Origin: Dendrophyllia cribrosa
Lineage: Eukaryota; Cnidaria; Anthozoa; Scleractinia; Dendrophylliidae
NCBI GenBank assembly: GCA_024195265.1
Contig: JAJLRJ010000001.1
Span: forward strand, 3,014,410-3,078,409
Length of the DNA stretch: 64,000 nucleotides
Reading direction: 5' to 3'
Both the position numbers and the translations under genes were made by a program. The notes under the pieces are model-generated. The model was not told the origin of the DNA, did no database searches, and saw only the letters and a program-made list of their open reading frames with translations. Shown one piece after another: positions 46,693-59,700 of the stretch; positions within the stretch are counted from its first letter, which is position 1; each line of letters starts with the position of its first letter.

Positions 46693-49139
46693 ACGGAAGC
46701 TTCTAAGGGACACCCACTTTTACGCTAAATATCGGAGTTTGTTTTTTTAAAATTGGAGTTTGTTTTGTTTTTTGAAAATAGGAGTTTGTTTTTTCGAAGA
46801 GCGCAGTTTGTTTTTCGAAAATCGGAGTTTGTTTTTTGAAAATCGGAGTTTGTTTTTCGAAAATCGGAGTTTGTTTTTCGAAAATCGGAGTTTGTTTTTT
46901 TAAAATCGGAGTTTTTTTTTTTTTTTGAAAATCAGAGTTTGTTTTTCGAAAATCGGAGTTTGTTTTTTGAAAATATGAGTTTGTTTTGTTTTTTGAAAAT
47001 CGGAGTTTGTTTTTTCGAAGAGCGCAGTTTGTTTTTCGAAAATCGGAGTTTGTTTTTTGAAAATCGGAGTTTGTTTTTCGAAAATCGGAGTTTGTTTTTC
47101 GAAAATCGGAGTTTGTTTTTTTAAAATCGGAGTTTTTTTTTTTTTTTGAAAATCAGAGTTTGTTTTTCGAAAATCGGAGTTTGTTTTTTGAAAATATGAG
47201 TTTGTTTTTCTCAAAATCGAAGTTTGTTTTCTCCAAGTTGGCCCCAGATCATGCGCTGTCATCGTCGCCCTCGTGGTCTATCAAAATGGCGGCTGTGCAT
47301 GGAGCTGGAGCTTCCGGGGGGGGGGGGTACTCTGCAAATTTTTGGGTGGGGGTGTGCCGCTGGGACTCTGAGACCCTTAACCTATACTAGACCATTTTAG
47401 CTGCATTTTGCAACCCTATTCTAGACTAAACACCGAAAAACCCTACCCTATCCTAGACCTATTCCAGACTCGCTATTTTCTAGAAACTCGTTCACTATCA
47501 CAGTTATTAGTTAACGGGGGTCAGCAAAAATGCCGTACTGCCCGCCATACCGATTTTTAAATGCCATTTGGCAGTAAACCTTGTCTAGACTAAATTCTTC
47601 ACGCAACTGATCAGTTTCGCGGAAAATGATACCCTATTCTAGACCAAAAATCTCTGATAACTATACCCTATCCTAGACTAAACTGCCTGAAAACCATACC
47701 CTTCACAGCGGCACATACCTATATAGCTCATATATGGGAGTACCCCCCCGGGGTCAGTGTTCAGTGTGCACAACACTTGTCCGTCGCGGCAGTATCGCAA
47801 AAACATTTAGCGAAAAAGCCGAAAAATAACACATGACAGTTCCTGAGGATTAGTTTCCCTGGAAAAAATGAATTTACGAAAAAGCTACTGAGCGAGGACA
47901 AAATCGGCTGTTCCGGTGAATGTAAGAAAGTGTTAACTTACGAACATGCAAATATGTAACTACAGTACCGCTTAAACTTGCCGTAAACTTGTCAACTTTT
48001 ATTCCCAGCACGGTAAGTTTTACAGCTACTGCACAACGTTTCTTTTGCTTTGATCTCTCGCTGATCAGCAGCTAGCTACTTTCAGTTGCCGTGTGTGGCT
48101 ATTAAATTGCAATACGGCAGTTGCAAAATTTGAAGGCGAGAATATTCGATGATATCTGAGATCATCTGATAATCATGAGGGTTTCTGTGGATCGAAAAAT
48201 AATCGCCACCTGCAATAATCTTAATAAAGTTTGAAAACCTGACCCACTGGGTTTTTTTCTTTTGCTTCTATAGGTTTTAAATTTCTTAACTTCCGAATCG
48301 AACCTTGGCCGTTTGGGCGATTTTTTTCTCAACGAAATGTCACGGGGGAAAGCTTTGTACGGCGTGACATAACCGTTGAGAAGAAAATCGCGCGCAAACC
48401 AATCAACCGCGAAAGCAGAAAAAACAAAAATTTTAAATTTTACGACGGTATAACTGCAAAAGAGAACAGAAGCAAGAGGTACTCGTTTGGGTTGGTTAGT
48501 TACAGAAGTGTCTTTAGGTGCAAAACTACAGCGAAGCGGCGACGATTCTTTTGCAAAGAAACAGAGAAGCGTGGTTTCGTGACTATGGGAAACCGTTTGT
48601 TTGGCGGTTTCTTGCGGTTTCGAGTCACTTCTGATTGGTTGCTGCACAATGGGAAATGTCAAAATCAAATCAAAGTGTTCACGGTTTTTGGAAAAGTAAC
48701 AAAATAATCAGGATAAAAAAAGACTCAGTCTGCACAGTCTGCACAGTCTGCACGGTCTGCAGTCTGCAGTCTGCGTTTTAACATGAGGGATGGTCTGGGG
48801 CCAACTTGGCTCAGATTTTCATCAATTTTCAAAAAACAAACTCCGACTTGCAAAAAAAAAACTCCGATTTTCGAAAAACAAACTCCGATTTTCAAAAAAA
48901 CAAACTCCGATTTTCGAAAAACAAACTCCGATTTTCGAACAACAAACTCCGAGTTTCAAAAAAACAAACTCCGATTTTCGAAAAACAAACTCCATTTTCG
49001 AAAAACAAACTCCGATTTTCGAAAAACAAACTCCGATTTTCAAAAAACAAACTCCGATTTTCGAAAAACAAACTCCGATTTTCAAAAAAAACAAACTCCG
49101 ATTTAGCGTAAAAGTGGGTGTCCCTTAGAAGCTTCCGTA
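46693..49139. mobile_element. Foldback element with arms made of about 23-base tandem repeats
   Basis: The outer ends are complementary (ACGGAAGCTTCTAAGGGACA at 46693 and its complement ending at 49139). Each arm is an array of CGGAGTTTGTTTTTCGAAAAT-like units, about 46733-47230 and reversed at about 48815-49105. The first arm itself contains a duplicated block. ATTTTA lies on both sides, and copy 1 has the empty site at about 31536-31550. The central 1.5 kb holds another MITE (47315-47753) and no recognisable gene. The repetitive frames on both strands are not genes. Confidence 0.88.
47315..47753. mobile_element. MITE with G-run ends inside the foldback element
   Basis: Left end CCGGGGGG...GTACTC and right end GAGTACCCCCCCGGGG are complementary. 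The inside repeats CCTATCCTAGAC-like words. Confidence 0.7.
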
Positions 49140-50499
49140 TTTTATACTGACAAGTCAGCGATTTTTATATTGTAATTAAGGACCGTAATAGTCTAAAGCA
49201 TGGCGTAGGTATAGTTTTGATACATGTTTCGTTGAACATTGAAAAGAATAAAAGCATGCTAGTGAACATCTGCATTGCTCCACACTCGCTAGTAGGACCG
49301 TTCAAGACCCTTTCTGATTTCAAATTTCGTCTATTCTGCCAGCTTGTTTTCCCCAAGAGCAAAATAATGCATTGTTACACCCTCTGTGAACGAAAACTGA
49401 TTTTAATATATCATATGTTTGGTGCCGCTCGCCATTGTGATATCGTCAACCTCTACCTACCTCTCGTCAGCTCCCTTGTTCGCCATGACTCCCGCGGCAG
49501 TTATCGGCAAACGTATATATAAATTGGAGCCACTTTTTAGCGAGAATAACCCAACTTTGAGATCATAAAAAACCGTTTCGTCTCTAAAACTTTAAACCCT
49601 TTAGTTTAAAGTCGCAAATAGTGAAACTTTCGATATATCACAAAAAATATCGCTTCATAGGCACTTTAATGAAGGAGGTGCCTTTGCGAGGAATTTGAAT
49701 GATTAATACTATCAAACTTACATCAAATAAGTCAATAAGGCCTTCGCGATAGATGCATCAAACAAAAGCCTCTGTTTTGTTCTGTTCCCTTTTTCCACAA
49801 CAGCTAAACAACCGAGGAAATTACTGAACCCGCAACACCAACGGTAAATGTATTTTGTCACGTTATGAACTGCACGCTTGTTTTGATAGTTGGGCAGAGA
49901 TGTAATATATTCGGATTTATGACACTTGGGTGTAACAGTTTTGAAACTTACTTTGCCAATTATCCAATTTCAGGAAATTGAACTAAAAGAAGTATTTCAC
50001 AAGCTTTGTCAACCATAAAATACCCGATATTACCCAAAGAAAAAATGTGGTGCACGCTTGTAATGTCAAAACGTAAGGTATTAAAGTTTATAGCGAGTAT
50101 TAAAAGGATATATTAACAGTATAGTCTGGGTAAAAACTTTTCAGGTAGAACCGTGCACTTGCCTTGGATAATGCAGTGGTAGATAGATTCTTTCAGTTAT
50201 ACAAATGGTAGCTATACTAGTTTTAGGTCTTTGTATGTGTAAATCACTGACTTCTTCTTCAGTCATTTCAAAATATTACAAGTTAAAAATCGCTTTTTTT
50301 TACGCCGAATCCCTGTTTTATTTGATATCCTGCAGTCTCTCCGAATTTCTGACTGTTAAAAGTCGCTTTTATGCCAATGGCAACTTGGAAATTACCTTTT
50401 TAATTAAGCGAGTCTTGTCACAAAAGTTTGCTCTATTTTTTCCTTTCAGACGCTTTAACCAGATTTTATTTAATTTAAGTTCCTTAATTGTTTTTTTTT

Positions 50500-50860
50500 T
50501 TTCGTTTAAAAAGGCTATCTGTCACCTAAGCTTATACGCTGACGACATAACTGTCTTCATAAAGCCTGGTACACACAAGCGACATAACGACACAACGGCG
50601 AGGTCACGCACATTTAAAACACGACGTATATCGATGTTTTATGTCACCAGTGTGAACAACACAACATAACGACACAATAGGAACATAATGACATAAACAT
50701 AACGACATAAGGAAAAAACTGATCTTTTCTTTATGTCATCATGTCCATGTTATGTCGCTAGTGTAAACCAGGCTTAAGCGATGTCGATTCTGCATGCCAT
50801 TTGTTCAATCTCTCAGTAAACGGCGCCTGCTCAGGTCTAAAACTTAACGGAGGTTTAGTG
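50500..50860 (+). mobile_element. LINE reverse-transcriptase fragment with MITE insertion
   Basis: LSLYADDITVFIK (reverse-transcriptase YxDD active site) is followed by a MITE at about 50568-50776 with ends AGCCTGG...CCAGGCT flanked by TAA, after which the coding trace continues ...SGLKLNGG. This is the order found in CR1/L1-like reverse transcriptases, so the MITE landed within a LINE remnant before the segment was duplicated. Confidence 0.75.
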
Positions 50861-52051
50861 TGAGAGTTTCTAACCCGCTATGCCTTTGTCTCAGCGCTTT
50901 TGTTTTAAAATTCCTTTTCGTAAGACTCGCGAGTAAAAAAAATGGTTTAGTACAAGCAAAGTTGGTTTGCAAGAGAAATGAAAATAGCGTCCGCTTCCGG
51001 GAAAACTGGTCTGCGTGACCTATAGGCGTGACAAAGTGACGTCACTTCCTATAGGCGAGGCAATTGTTCAAAACAGGATGTATTCAAAATAATAAAAAGC
51101 GCGGAATATTAAATAAAGGGGCTTGCTCGCTAAACAAAAAAACAGGAAAAACGAAATGGAATTTTCCCAGAAGCCCATTTTCCTTCGTCCAAAGGTTTAA
51201 ACCTAAAAGATTAAACAGCTTTTAACATAAAATTAATTGGGTATTGCACGAAAATATTTGTCTAACCGTACCCCACCGAGAGTCAAATCAATAAAAAATA
51301 TACAAATGCGACTCTAACTTTTCTATTTAAATCCGCGGATGAAATCTGAAGTTAAGTGTAACCATCCAAATGAAAGATATTGCTTTTCAGTGGCGAAATT
51401 TTTTATCACTTTTTCAGGCCAAGTGAAGATGAACATTCATTAGACTAGCCATGGATCTCTTTACCTCAGCAACACGTGCGTGAGCCGTCACATGATTACC
51501 TTTTAAGTGGCTCGCCTTTATATAAGTATTTTCGGAAACACAGGAACTAGAATTAAGTATTAACATAATTTGAATCGGAGAAATTAAAGCTCATTCATTG
51601 CCAGAACACAAATACAGCTTTCAAAATTTTAACACAAAATTATTTTAACTCTTGTTAAAAAATTGCTCTTGGCATACATTTGATTACACGCAAGAGTTTT
51701 CTTGTTACACGTGATTCTAAAATATTATTCCGTATATTAGTATGTTTATACAATGACATACGAATCCGCAAGACCTCGCCCAAAATGGGTGTTAATTTTC
51801 CCAGAATAAGTACAGCTACAAGATGTTCCGTTCCAGGTATGGGTTTTGGTTTTCACCGCAAAATTATCTCGTGACATTAAGTAATTATAGTATGCTATTT
51901 ACAGCGGGTTTTTCCCTTTCGTGTGCTGGACCCGGGGTGATAAATACCGTGCACGGCTCGGGTGCACAACCATCAACAGAAGTCAAAGCTAACGGCGAAG
52001 TTCCACGACACGAGGAGGATTTTAAACATAACATCAAGAGTACTATTAACC
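50861..52051. other. Upstream region of gene C
   Basis: No exon seen. A TATATAAG at 51519-51526 could be a TATA box, but it lies about 530 bases before the start codon, so an intervening 5' untranslated exon or another promoter is possible. Confidence 0.45.
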
Positions 52052-54418
52052 ATGAGAGACCAAAAGAAACTACATATTTCTCCATCCGATGAACGCGATT
52101 TAAATATGCTTTGGGATGAGATAGTTCGCCTGCAAAAACAATGTCAAGATTTACTGCTACATAACATGGTAAGTTGATTGTGATCAACATCTAACTTCTC
52201 TGTACGATATCGGTATATTTTCAATTGATAACTTGACGATAATGTGAAAACATCGTCAGCAAGGCAATATTGTCTTCACTTTATTTATTGGAGCATCTGG
52301 ATTTGAAAGAGCAGCGCACTGAATGCCAAGCTATGTTATGCTTGACTTCTATCACAAGTGTCCTTACTTTAAATTCATTCTTATTTCCTCACCCCAGAAG
52401 CACGAACTGCCTGGAACTGTCATCAATAACTTGAACCTCTTGCAGTTTGAAGAATATCTCGCAAATTCTACAATTGACAGGGTAAGAGACAATTTATAAT
52501 GCACAAGTAGAAAATGTATATCTGCCCATGATGGATACAAATATTGTTATTATATTGTTACTATAAACTGTTTGTGTTAGTCAACATTCACAGAATTTCA
52601 CCGAATCTGCCAAAGTTCGGTATGGATTTCTCTTTACCGAAATGTCGAGATTTTTTGCTCTGTTTGTAACCATTATATGACAAACAAAACAAAATTATAG
52701 CCGTCCAAATTTGAAATTTTACGCTTTTATGCCCCCAGTAAAATAATTTCCTTCATATTTTCACCAAGCGAGCTCACATTATTTGCCTTTAGTTTTCCCC
52801 GTTTTATTTTCCCCGTCAACGGCCGGGATCCGCTCACCTGAAACTCTCATTTCCGCGTCCGCGTTTGTCTTTAATTCTTTAACCAACAATTGAGAGCTTG
52901 AAACAAGCCAGTAGGATAGAAAACTAAAATTAAAATACGATCTATTTTTCACTTTCAGAGCACAAAAGTAGGAATATTTTGTGATGACCTACAGAAGTTT
53001 GGGAGATTCAAGAGCGCCGTAGAACTGGCGGCTAAGAGCTCCAGCGGTAAAGAAGTTGACAAGCTAAGCGACCAGTTAGAATCAAATTTATTTACCTTCA
53101 CAAGTTTGATGAGGAGAGTGGTAAGTCGGATGCACTGCTATATTAGCTTGTATTGAAGTATTAAATAAAAGTCGCACAATGCGTGAGGAATATTCAAGTC
53201 ACGTATATTGCGCGACCAGGCTAAAAAGAAGGACGTTTTTTCCCCTGATAAGATGCACAGGAAACGAATTCAGACCACATGACACGTCATCCCTGCACAC
53301 AGGGTCCAGAGGAGCTCTATTTGATCGTACAAGACGCCGTCTTGAAAGTTAAACTGATTGCGTTACATAAAATATGTAATTACTACGGGCTCGGAAGCTG
53401 CGAAATCCGAAGATAATTGCGCCCTTTGGCCCGCGGTACATATTTTGTGTAACGCGCGCAATCAGTTAAAAGTTTCAAGACAGCGACGATTTGAAGAAAA
53501 TAGCGTCTTGTACGATCAAATAGAGCTCCTCTGGACCCTGTGCTCTGCAAAGCAACAAAAGCAACAATTCGACTTTCTCTTTGTCATGAACTCTAAAAAT
53601 ATCAGATAAATGCCAGAGAACGACAAGTGAAATAAACTATTTATATAAGGAACGGACCATTTTAATTTTGTTTTATTTTGAGGGTGGGCAATCTTGATGG
53701 CGTGTATAAAAGAAAATACTTGTGCGACAATTTTTTCCTGGGAATAGAGCATAGATTGCATTTTATAAGATACAGTGTTTGATTCTTTGATTCTTTTTTT
53801 AATCACAGCTTCAAAAAAATGACCTTCCTCTGCCACATCCACAAGATTTAGATAACCTCAAAGATCAACTGGACAAGAGAACAAGGGAATTCTTGGTAAG
53901 ATCTGGTGATAACCTGTTTGACAAATAATGTTTTCCGTTTGTTACCCGAGAATATAGGGAGTTTTCAGGGGGACGAGGGTGGGGGTCCAACACCTTCCTT
54001 GGAAATCTCTCCGGTTCCGCCTTTGAGGCTCTTTCCCCCAACCCTCACCTTCCCCACTCATCTCCACTGTTTTTACATTTCCTTATGGTCCAGGACTGTG
54101 ATTTCTGATGCCGAAAAGACAACCAAACGAGAAGTTCGAGAATTTCAGTTTGATTCCGACTGGTCCCCATCTAAATCAATAACAATCAGATACCAGGCTG
54201 ATATCTGTAGCGCTACGCGTTAATTCGTCAGCTACGTTTATTTAACAGAAGTTTTCTCATTCTTATCTTTACAGAAATATTTCGAAGAGGAAAGCACAGA
54301 TGGCGGCAAAATCACGGAATTAGCCGTGGATGACGTCAGAAATTACGTTGTTATGCGGACTTTATACGAAACACTAAAGTTTTTTAAAGTGGACCTTGGA
54401 CATCTAATCCCAGAATAG
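52052..54418 (+). CDS. Helical gene C: diverged third member of the family, five phase-0 exons
   Basis: Exons 52052-52168, 52398-52481, 52959-53120, 53809-53895 and 54275-54418, all phase 0, encode 197 residues. The start is ATG in MRDQKKLHIS. Exon 4 is exactly as long as in genes A and B and exon 3 differs by one codon; exon 5 is 69 bases shorter because it lacks the acidic middle segment of A and B. Shared signatures are DDLQ[K/R]F at the start of exon 3, LMRRV/LMCRV at its end, LQKN and TREFL in exon 4, and DVRNYV in exon 5. No signal peptide. An older tandem paralogue; function unknown. Confidence 0.8.
53297..53542. mobile_element. MITE in intron 3 of gene C
   Basis: Inverted ends CACAGGGTCCAGAGGAGCTC with about 40 bases of complementarity; the arms extend further imperfectly to a loop near 53410. 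Confidence 0.8.
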
Positions 54419-54911
54419 AATTAGAATATGAGGATGTCACGAGGCCGAAACTCTTACAAAACGCCTCGTACCTGTCCGTACAACCGAGAGTTCGTTCAAA
54501 ACTGAAGCAAAACTTCTGAGTAAATATGCACGGCATACAGAAGTTAAAGGAATTTAGTATATTAAGCTAGTATGCATTATTTGTATTTTACAGTATAAGA
54601 TATTTCTTAGGACTCTGAGAGTCGGATTGTAATAAAACATTTTACTGCGTAAAATTTAAGTTAACATTTAATCAGTGCGAGAGTAAACTATTTATATAGA
54701 AGAAAGGTGTTGAAATAAAAGATATATAAATGACATATTGCTTGTCAGTTATTGTTCTCTATTTAAAAATTTAATCCATTTCCCTTAGTGGTAAAACTAA
54801 AGTCTCCTAAAGTTTTTGTCTGATTCAGTTAGTTTAACGGTACGGGAAACGGCTTATAGTGAAAATGTGAACGCCTCACACTTTGACAATCGAGACCTCC
54901 CGCTTACCTAC

Positions 54912-55275
54912 CCAATGCAATACAATACAAAACAATACAATGCAATGCAATGCAATGCAATGCAATGCAATGCAATACAATACAAAACAAAACAAAACAA
55001 TACAATACAAAACAATACAATACAATGCAATGCAATGCAATGCAATGCAATACAATACAATACAATACAAAACAAAACAAAACAATGCAATACAATACAA
55101 TACAATGCAATGCAATACAATACAATACAATACAATGCAATACAATACAAAACAATACAATGCAATGCAATGCAATACAATACAATACAATACAAAACAA
55201 AACAATGCAATACAATACAATACAATACAATGCAATGCAATACAATACAATACAATACAATGCAATACAATACAC
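54912..55275. repeat. Pentanucleotide microsatellite (TACAA/TGCAA/AACAA)
   Basis: About 70 five-base units, variants of AATAC and AATGC, between gene C and YKT6. All six frames stay open because the unit has few stops; none is a gene. Confidence 0.95.
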
Positions 55276-55832
55276 ATGATAGGTTTCAAAATATAAAGCT
55301 TGTGGGGTTGTGTTACAACATAAGTAAGACAATCTGAATACAATACAAAATAATAAAAATTAAAACTCCTAATTATCCTATATGAACACTCCGGATCTCT
55401 TTGCCCCTTGTCCCAGAGTCCCAGATTTGCCTTTGGAGGGGGCTAACTTAAATATAGTTCTGAAGACGTTCTTTACAGTATATGTTCTGAATTTAACACT
55501 GTTTGCAAACGATGAGTCTCGGATGGTGCAATGAAACACCCCCACTGAAAGTTCCTGTTTAAAATAATAAAACATAAAAATCATGTTTATCTTCTTATAA
55601 AAAATGGTGGATATCGACTCACTGCCACGTTTTCTAAACCACGAGATAGTTACGAACGTGGGAAATAAAATGTCAAGTGCATGCAAAGTCAATTTTCATG
55701 TCTAAAAATAGAAGTTTGTTGGTGACGTCATTCACAAATTTCACATAAGGGGAGGCGAACGAGAAAGATACGAGAGAGAAGAATTTGTTGTTCAATGAAA
55801 TCAGTGTATTCCGTTTTAAGGATAATTTAAGG

Positions 55833-55933
55833 ATGAAATTATACGCTCTAAGTGTTGTACGCAAAGATGTGAAGTCAAAGACCTTAGTTGCAGCCTTCGA
55901 CCTACAATCGTTTCGCTACTATAAAAGATCTAG
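55833..55933 (+). CDS. YKT6: YKT6 alternative first coding exon (upstream copy, 1a)
   Basis: Reads [20 protein letters not shown], then [14 protein letters not shown], ending phase 2 at a GTGGGT donor, so it can splice to 58157 exactly as exon 1b can. Compared with 1b it differs by V/L, R/G, Y/F and K/Q. The FRYYKRS end is less like the FFQRSS of other animals than that of 1b, so 1a may be a relaxed or specialised copy. Confidence 0.75.
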
Positions 55934-56733
55934 GTGGGTTTTATCTGGATTTATGTTAACCACAACATCCATAAACCTTGCTCTATAATTTTTGGTTCGA
56001 TTTCCGGCTTTAAGTGTCTGACTACCTGATCGCATGAATTCATAGTATTTGGACATTTCTCGTTTAATATATCCATGTTGGTATTTGTAAACAGAAAGAT
56101 ACTCGATCAATTGCAATTTTATATCTTTACAATTTAATTTAGTTTATATAAGAAACTTAAGCTTAACTTAACTTAATCTATATATTAATATAACTTATTA
56201 ATTTATATATAAGGTAAGGCTTATTCGGCCATCGTATACGGTCGACTTCCTAGTTTTCAGTCGATGCCGCTGCCGATAGACTAATAAGAACATCTAGTGT
56301 CCATTAAGCTGAACGCCAGATGTTCATATTTATTTTATACACAAATAACTGATTTTCCTCTTTTTACTTAAGTTTGCAAACGATGAGTCTCGGATGGTGC
56401 AATGAAGCACCCCACTGAAAGTTCCTGTTTAAAATAATAAAACAAAAAAATCATCTCTTCTTATAAAAAATGGTGGATATCGACTCACTGCCACGTTTTC
56501 AAAACCACGATACAGTTAAAAAGGTAGGAAATAAAATGTCAAGTACATGCAAAGTCAAGTAGATTGTTCCGATTTTCATGTCTAAAAATAGAAGTTTGTT
56601 GGTGACGTCATTCACAAATTTCACATAAGGGGAGGCTACAAAGCCTTGGTCGTGTGCGAACGAGAAAGATTCGAGAGAGAAGGATTTGTTGTTGAATGAA
56701 ATCAGTGTATTCCGTTTTAAAGATAATTTAAGG

Positions 56734-59700
56734 ATGAAATTATACGCTCTTAGTGTTGTACGCAAAGATCTGAAGTCAAAGACCTTAGTTGCAGCCTTCG
56801 ACCTACAATCGTTTGGCTATTTTCAAAGATCTAGGTGGGTTTTATCTGGATTTATGTTAACGACAACATCCATAAACCTTACTCTATAATTTTTGGTTCG
56901 ATTGCCGGCTAGTGTCTGACTATCTGATCCCATGAATTCATAGTATTTGGACATTTCTCGTTTAATATATCCATGTTGGTATTTGTAATCAGAAAGATAC
57001 TCGATCAATTGCAATTTTATATCATTACAATGTAATTTAATTTATATAAGAAATAACTAACTTAAGGACTTATATTAACTTATTAAGCCTAAGTTTATAC
57101 AGCTATTTCAATTAACATTGTCGGTTGAAAAAGGCGAAAAGCCAAGACCGTAAGGTGGTATGGGATTTTTATTCAGTAGCTTTTAACCCTAACCCATACT
57201 ACCTTGCGGTCTTGGCTTTAAGCTTTCATCCGACAACGTTTATTGAAATAGCTGTATATATATATATGCTTAACCCTTTCACTCCCAGAGTCAATTATGG
57301 AGACATGAAGTGTAGTTTTAACTTTTGATTCTGTGGACGAAAACCTATGGTGTGACCATTCAAATGAAACCTCTTTAGCAGTACTTTTGCATGGTACCAT
57401 TTGTTTTTCAATATTTTACAAAATGAAATTTGTTTTTTTTCTTGAATTTTGATGTTTGGCACTCTTGGGAGTGAAAGGGTTAAGATTAAGGCTTATTCGG
57501 CCATTGCATATGGTAGACTTCGTAGTCTTCAACCGATGCCGATAGACTAATAAGAACATCCAGTGTCCATTAAGCTGAATGCCAGATGTTCATATTTATC
57601 TTATGCACAAATAACTGGTTTTCCTCTTTTTACTTAATTGAACGTTTAATCATATTTAATGCAAAATATTGCGTATCAATCTTTATATATATGTTTAAAA
57701 AATATATTCCTTGGGCTGTAAAATTATTTTAAAATAAAGCTTAATAACTGTAATGTCGTTATTGTTGAGCTTTACTCAATAAAATATTATACAATTTCAC
57801 AAATATTAATGTAGCCTGATTACAAGATTTTTCAAAGTTGTCTGTTCCATCTGGCAAAAACAAGGGATGAAGTAAACCCTATTGAACTATTAAAAAAAAT
57901 GATACAAGGAAAGAACTTTTTTCGAGCTTTGTACGTATGGTAACAGCCAAGTTTTTTTAGTCCAAATGGTGGGTGTTGTACAGTTGGGGGGGGGGGGGGG
58001 GGGGGGGGGAGTGCAGGTATGTTGAAGTTTATTTTTACCTGTACATAACAAACTAAGTTGAAGTAGATAGATATTAGTCTTTATCAAAAGGAGACATAGT
58101 ATTTATGGATCTTTTAAAAGAATGTAAGAGTTCTATCATACATTTTATGTTTGCAGTGTAAAAGAATTCATGCAATTTACAAGTCAAATCCTTGTTGAGA
58201 GGACAAGAGCAAATGAAAGAGCTTCAGTAAAAGAACAAGGTAAATTATCAGACTTAGATGTAAAAATATTCCCAAGGCAGCCATCAACCCTGTCGCTCCC
58301 AGAGTCAATTATGGAGACATGTAATGTAGTTCTAACTTTTGAGTCTGTGGATGAAATCTTATGGTGTGACCATTCAAATGAAACCTCTTTGGCAGTACTT
58401 TTACATGGTACCATTGGTTTTTCAATATTTTACAAAATAAAATTGGAGATTTTTCATGAATTTTGGTTTTTGGCACTCTTGAGAGTTAAAGGGTTTTAAA
58501 GCCCATTATTAGTTTATTTATAGTCAACTGGCACATCACCAATTTTTTTTAAACAGCAATACATGGGTTCTTAAACATTCCCTTCTAGCTTTTTTAAAAT
58601 TAAAAAAAGGACATAACCATCTCACAGAAAAATTGAATGATGAGCATATGTCTCAATGTTTGAGTTAGTTTAGTTACAGTAGACCCCCATAACAGAGTGG
58701 TTCCAGTTATTAAAAGTTCGAAATATCAAGTGTTAAATTCTATAACAAACTAAAGTTAAATGCAGTGGAAGCTGTCTTTGCTTTGAGTTAACAAGAGGTT
58801 TGAGTTATCAAGTCTTGACAATAGTATACATTTTAAATGACGCAGCTGTCAGTAATTTTTGAGTCACCTGTTACTTTGATCCACACACCTGTAATATCGG
58901 TGTCTTGTGAGTCCTGTGAGTAAACTATTTTGACGCAGATGTGCAACAATAATAATAACAAGATCCCTTCAAGAATGCATATCCAGCTGTAACATCTGTT
59001 ACAAGTTGTGACCATTAATAACAGTCCTAGAATTTAAAGTGTACACTGTAGCTCTGTTTTTACTTTTTTGCAGAATATGTCTGTCATGTGTTTGTGCGAT
59101 CAGATTCTTTGGGAGGTGTTATTGTATCAGACCTTGAATATCCACAAAGAGTTGTTTTCACTCTTTTAAATAAAGTAAGTCATAAGAACATGTTACAAAT
59201 GAAAAAAATGGTTGAGTATTACACACTGTACATGTAATATAATTTGGAGTCAGCTATTAGCACACATGAATTTTTAAAAGAATCCAATCCAAAATAGTTT
59301 TCTAACCTGCATTCAGGTGTGTTTTTTTTTTATTACAGAGGAGAGAGAAGGAAGGGGGCAGTTAGGGGAAGGGGGTTTGTTGGGGGGGAGGGGGGGGGGG
59401 GTGAAGAGGGGGGTGTCTGATTGCAGATTGATATTCTCCATATTTATAAATCTTTACATTACACAACCAAAAATAAAATCATTGAAAGTAAAATGAATGT
59501 TAATTTTCCAATTTAGGTTCTAGAGGATTTTTCCCAGAAAGTTTCGCCATCAGTATGGAAAACAGCAGAACCCAAGTAAGTACACAAAACTCCAGCGTTT
59601 ATTAATGGTCAGACCCCATCACCAGTACTTCCTAAAAATTGCAAATTTACCTGTACATAGTTACATAGATTATAGTCACCTCAACCCCCCCCCCCCCCCC

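Larger units (their letters stand above)
38548..50830. repeat. Segmental duplication, copy 2
   Basis: Counterpart of 21549-33270 in the same orientation. Insertions found only here include 39080-40937, 41404-41588, about 43696-44140, about 44626-44782, 44938-45640 and 46693-49139. The PAT/Ngaro-like element and the LINE end of copy 1 are absent here. Confidence 0.92.
55499..57632. repeat. Tandem duplication carrying the first YKT6 coding exon
   Basis: Unit 1 (55499-56371) and unit 2 (56372-57632, enlarged by insertions at about 57096-57482) both begin GTTTGCAAACGATGAGTCTC and end CCTCTTTTTACTTAA. Each has the upstream region, the first YKT6 coding exon and its splice donor. Confidence 0.9.

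Noticed and set aside
46900..49130. Several frames of 60-120 codons made of repeated Phe/Lys/Thr motifs
   Set aside because: They are translations of the 23-base repeat units in the arms of the foldback element.
27162..54418. Secreted helical cytokine assignment for genes A-C
   Set aside because: Exon phases are suggestive, but no signal peptide or disulfide pattern is visible, so function was left open.
54876..55343. Long open frames on both strands (up to 173 codons)
   Set aside because: They come from the pentanucleotide microsatellite, are open in many frames and contain only repeat-derived residues.
55673..56765. Minus-strand frames [18 protein letters not shown]... in both exon-1 units
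   Set aside because: They are antisense shadows of the YKT6 first exon and its leader, conserved only because the units are recent duplicates.
55919..57014. Minus-strand 63-65-codon frames QLIEYLS... in YKT6 intron 1, conserved in both units with an in-frame indel
   Set aside because: Similarity is explained by recent duplication, there is no start or splice context and no recognisable domain. Not excluded, but unsupported.
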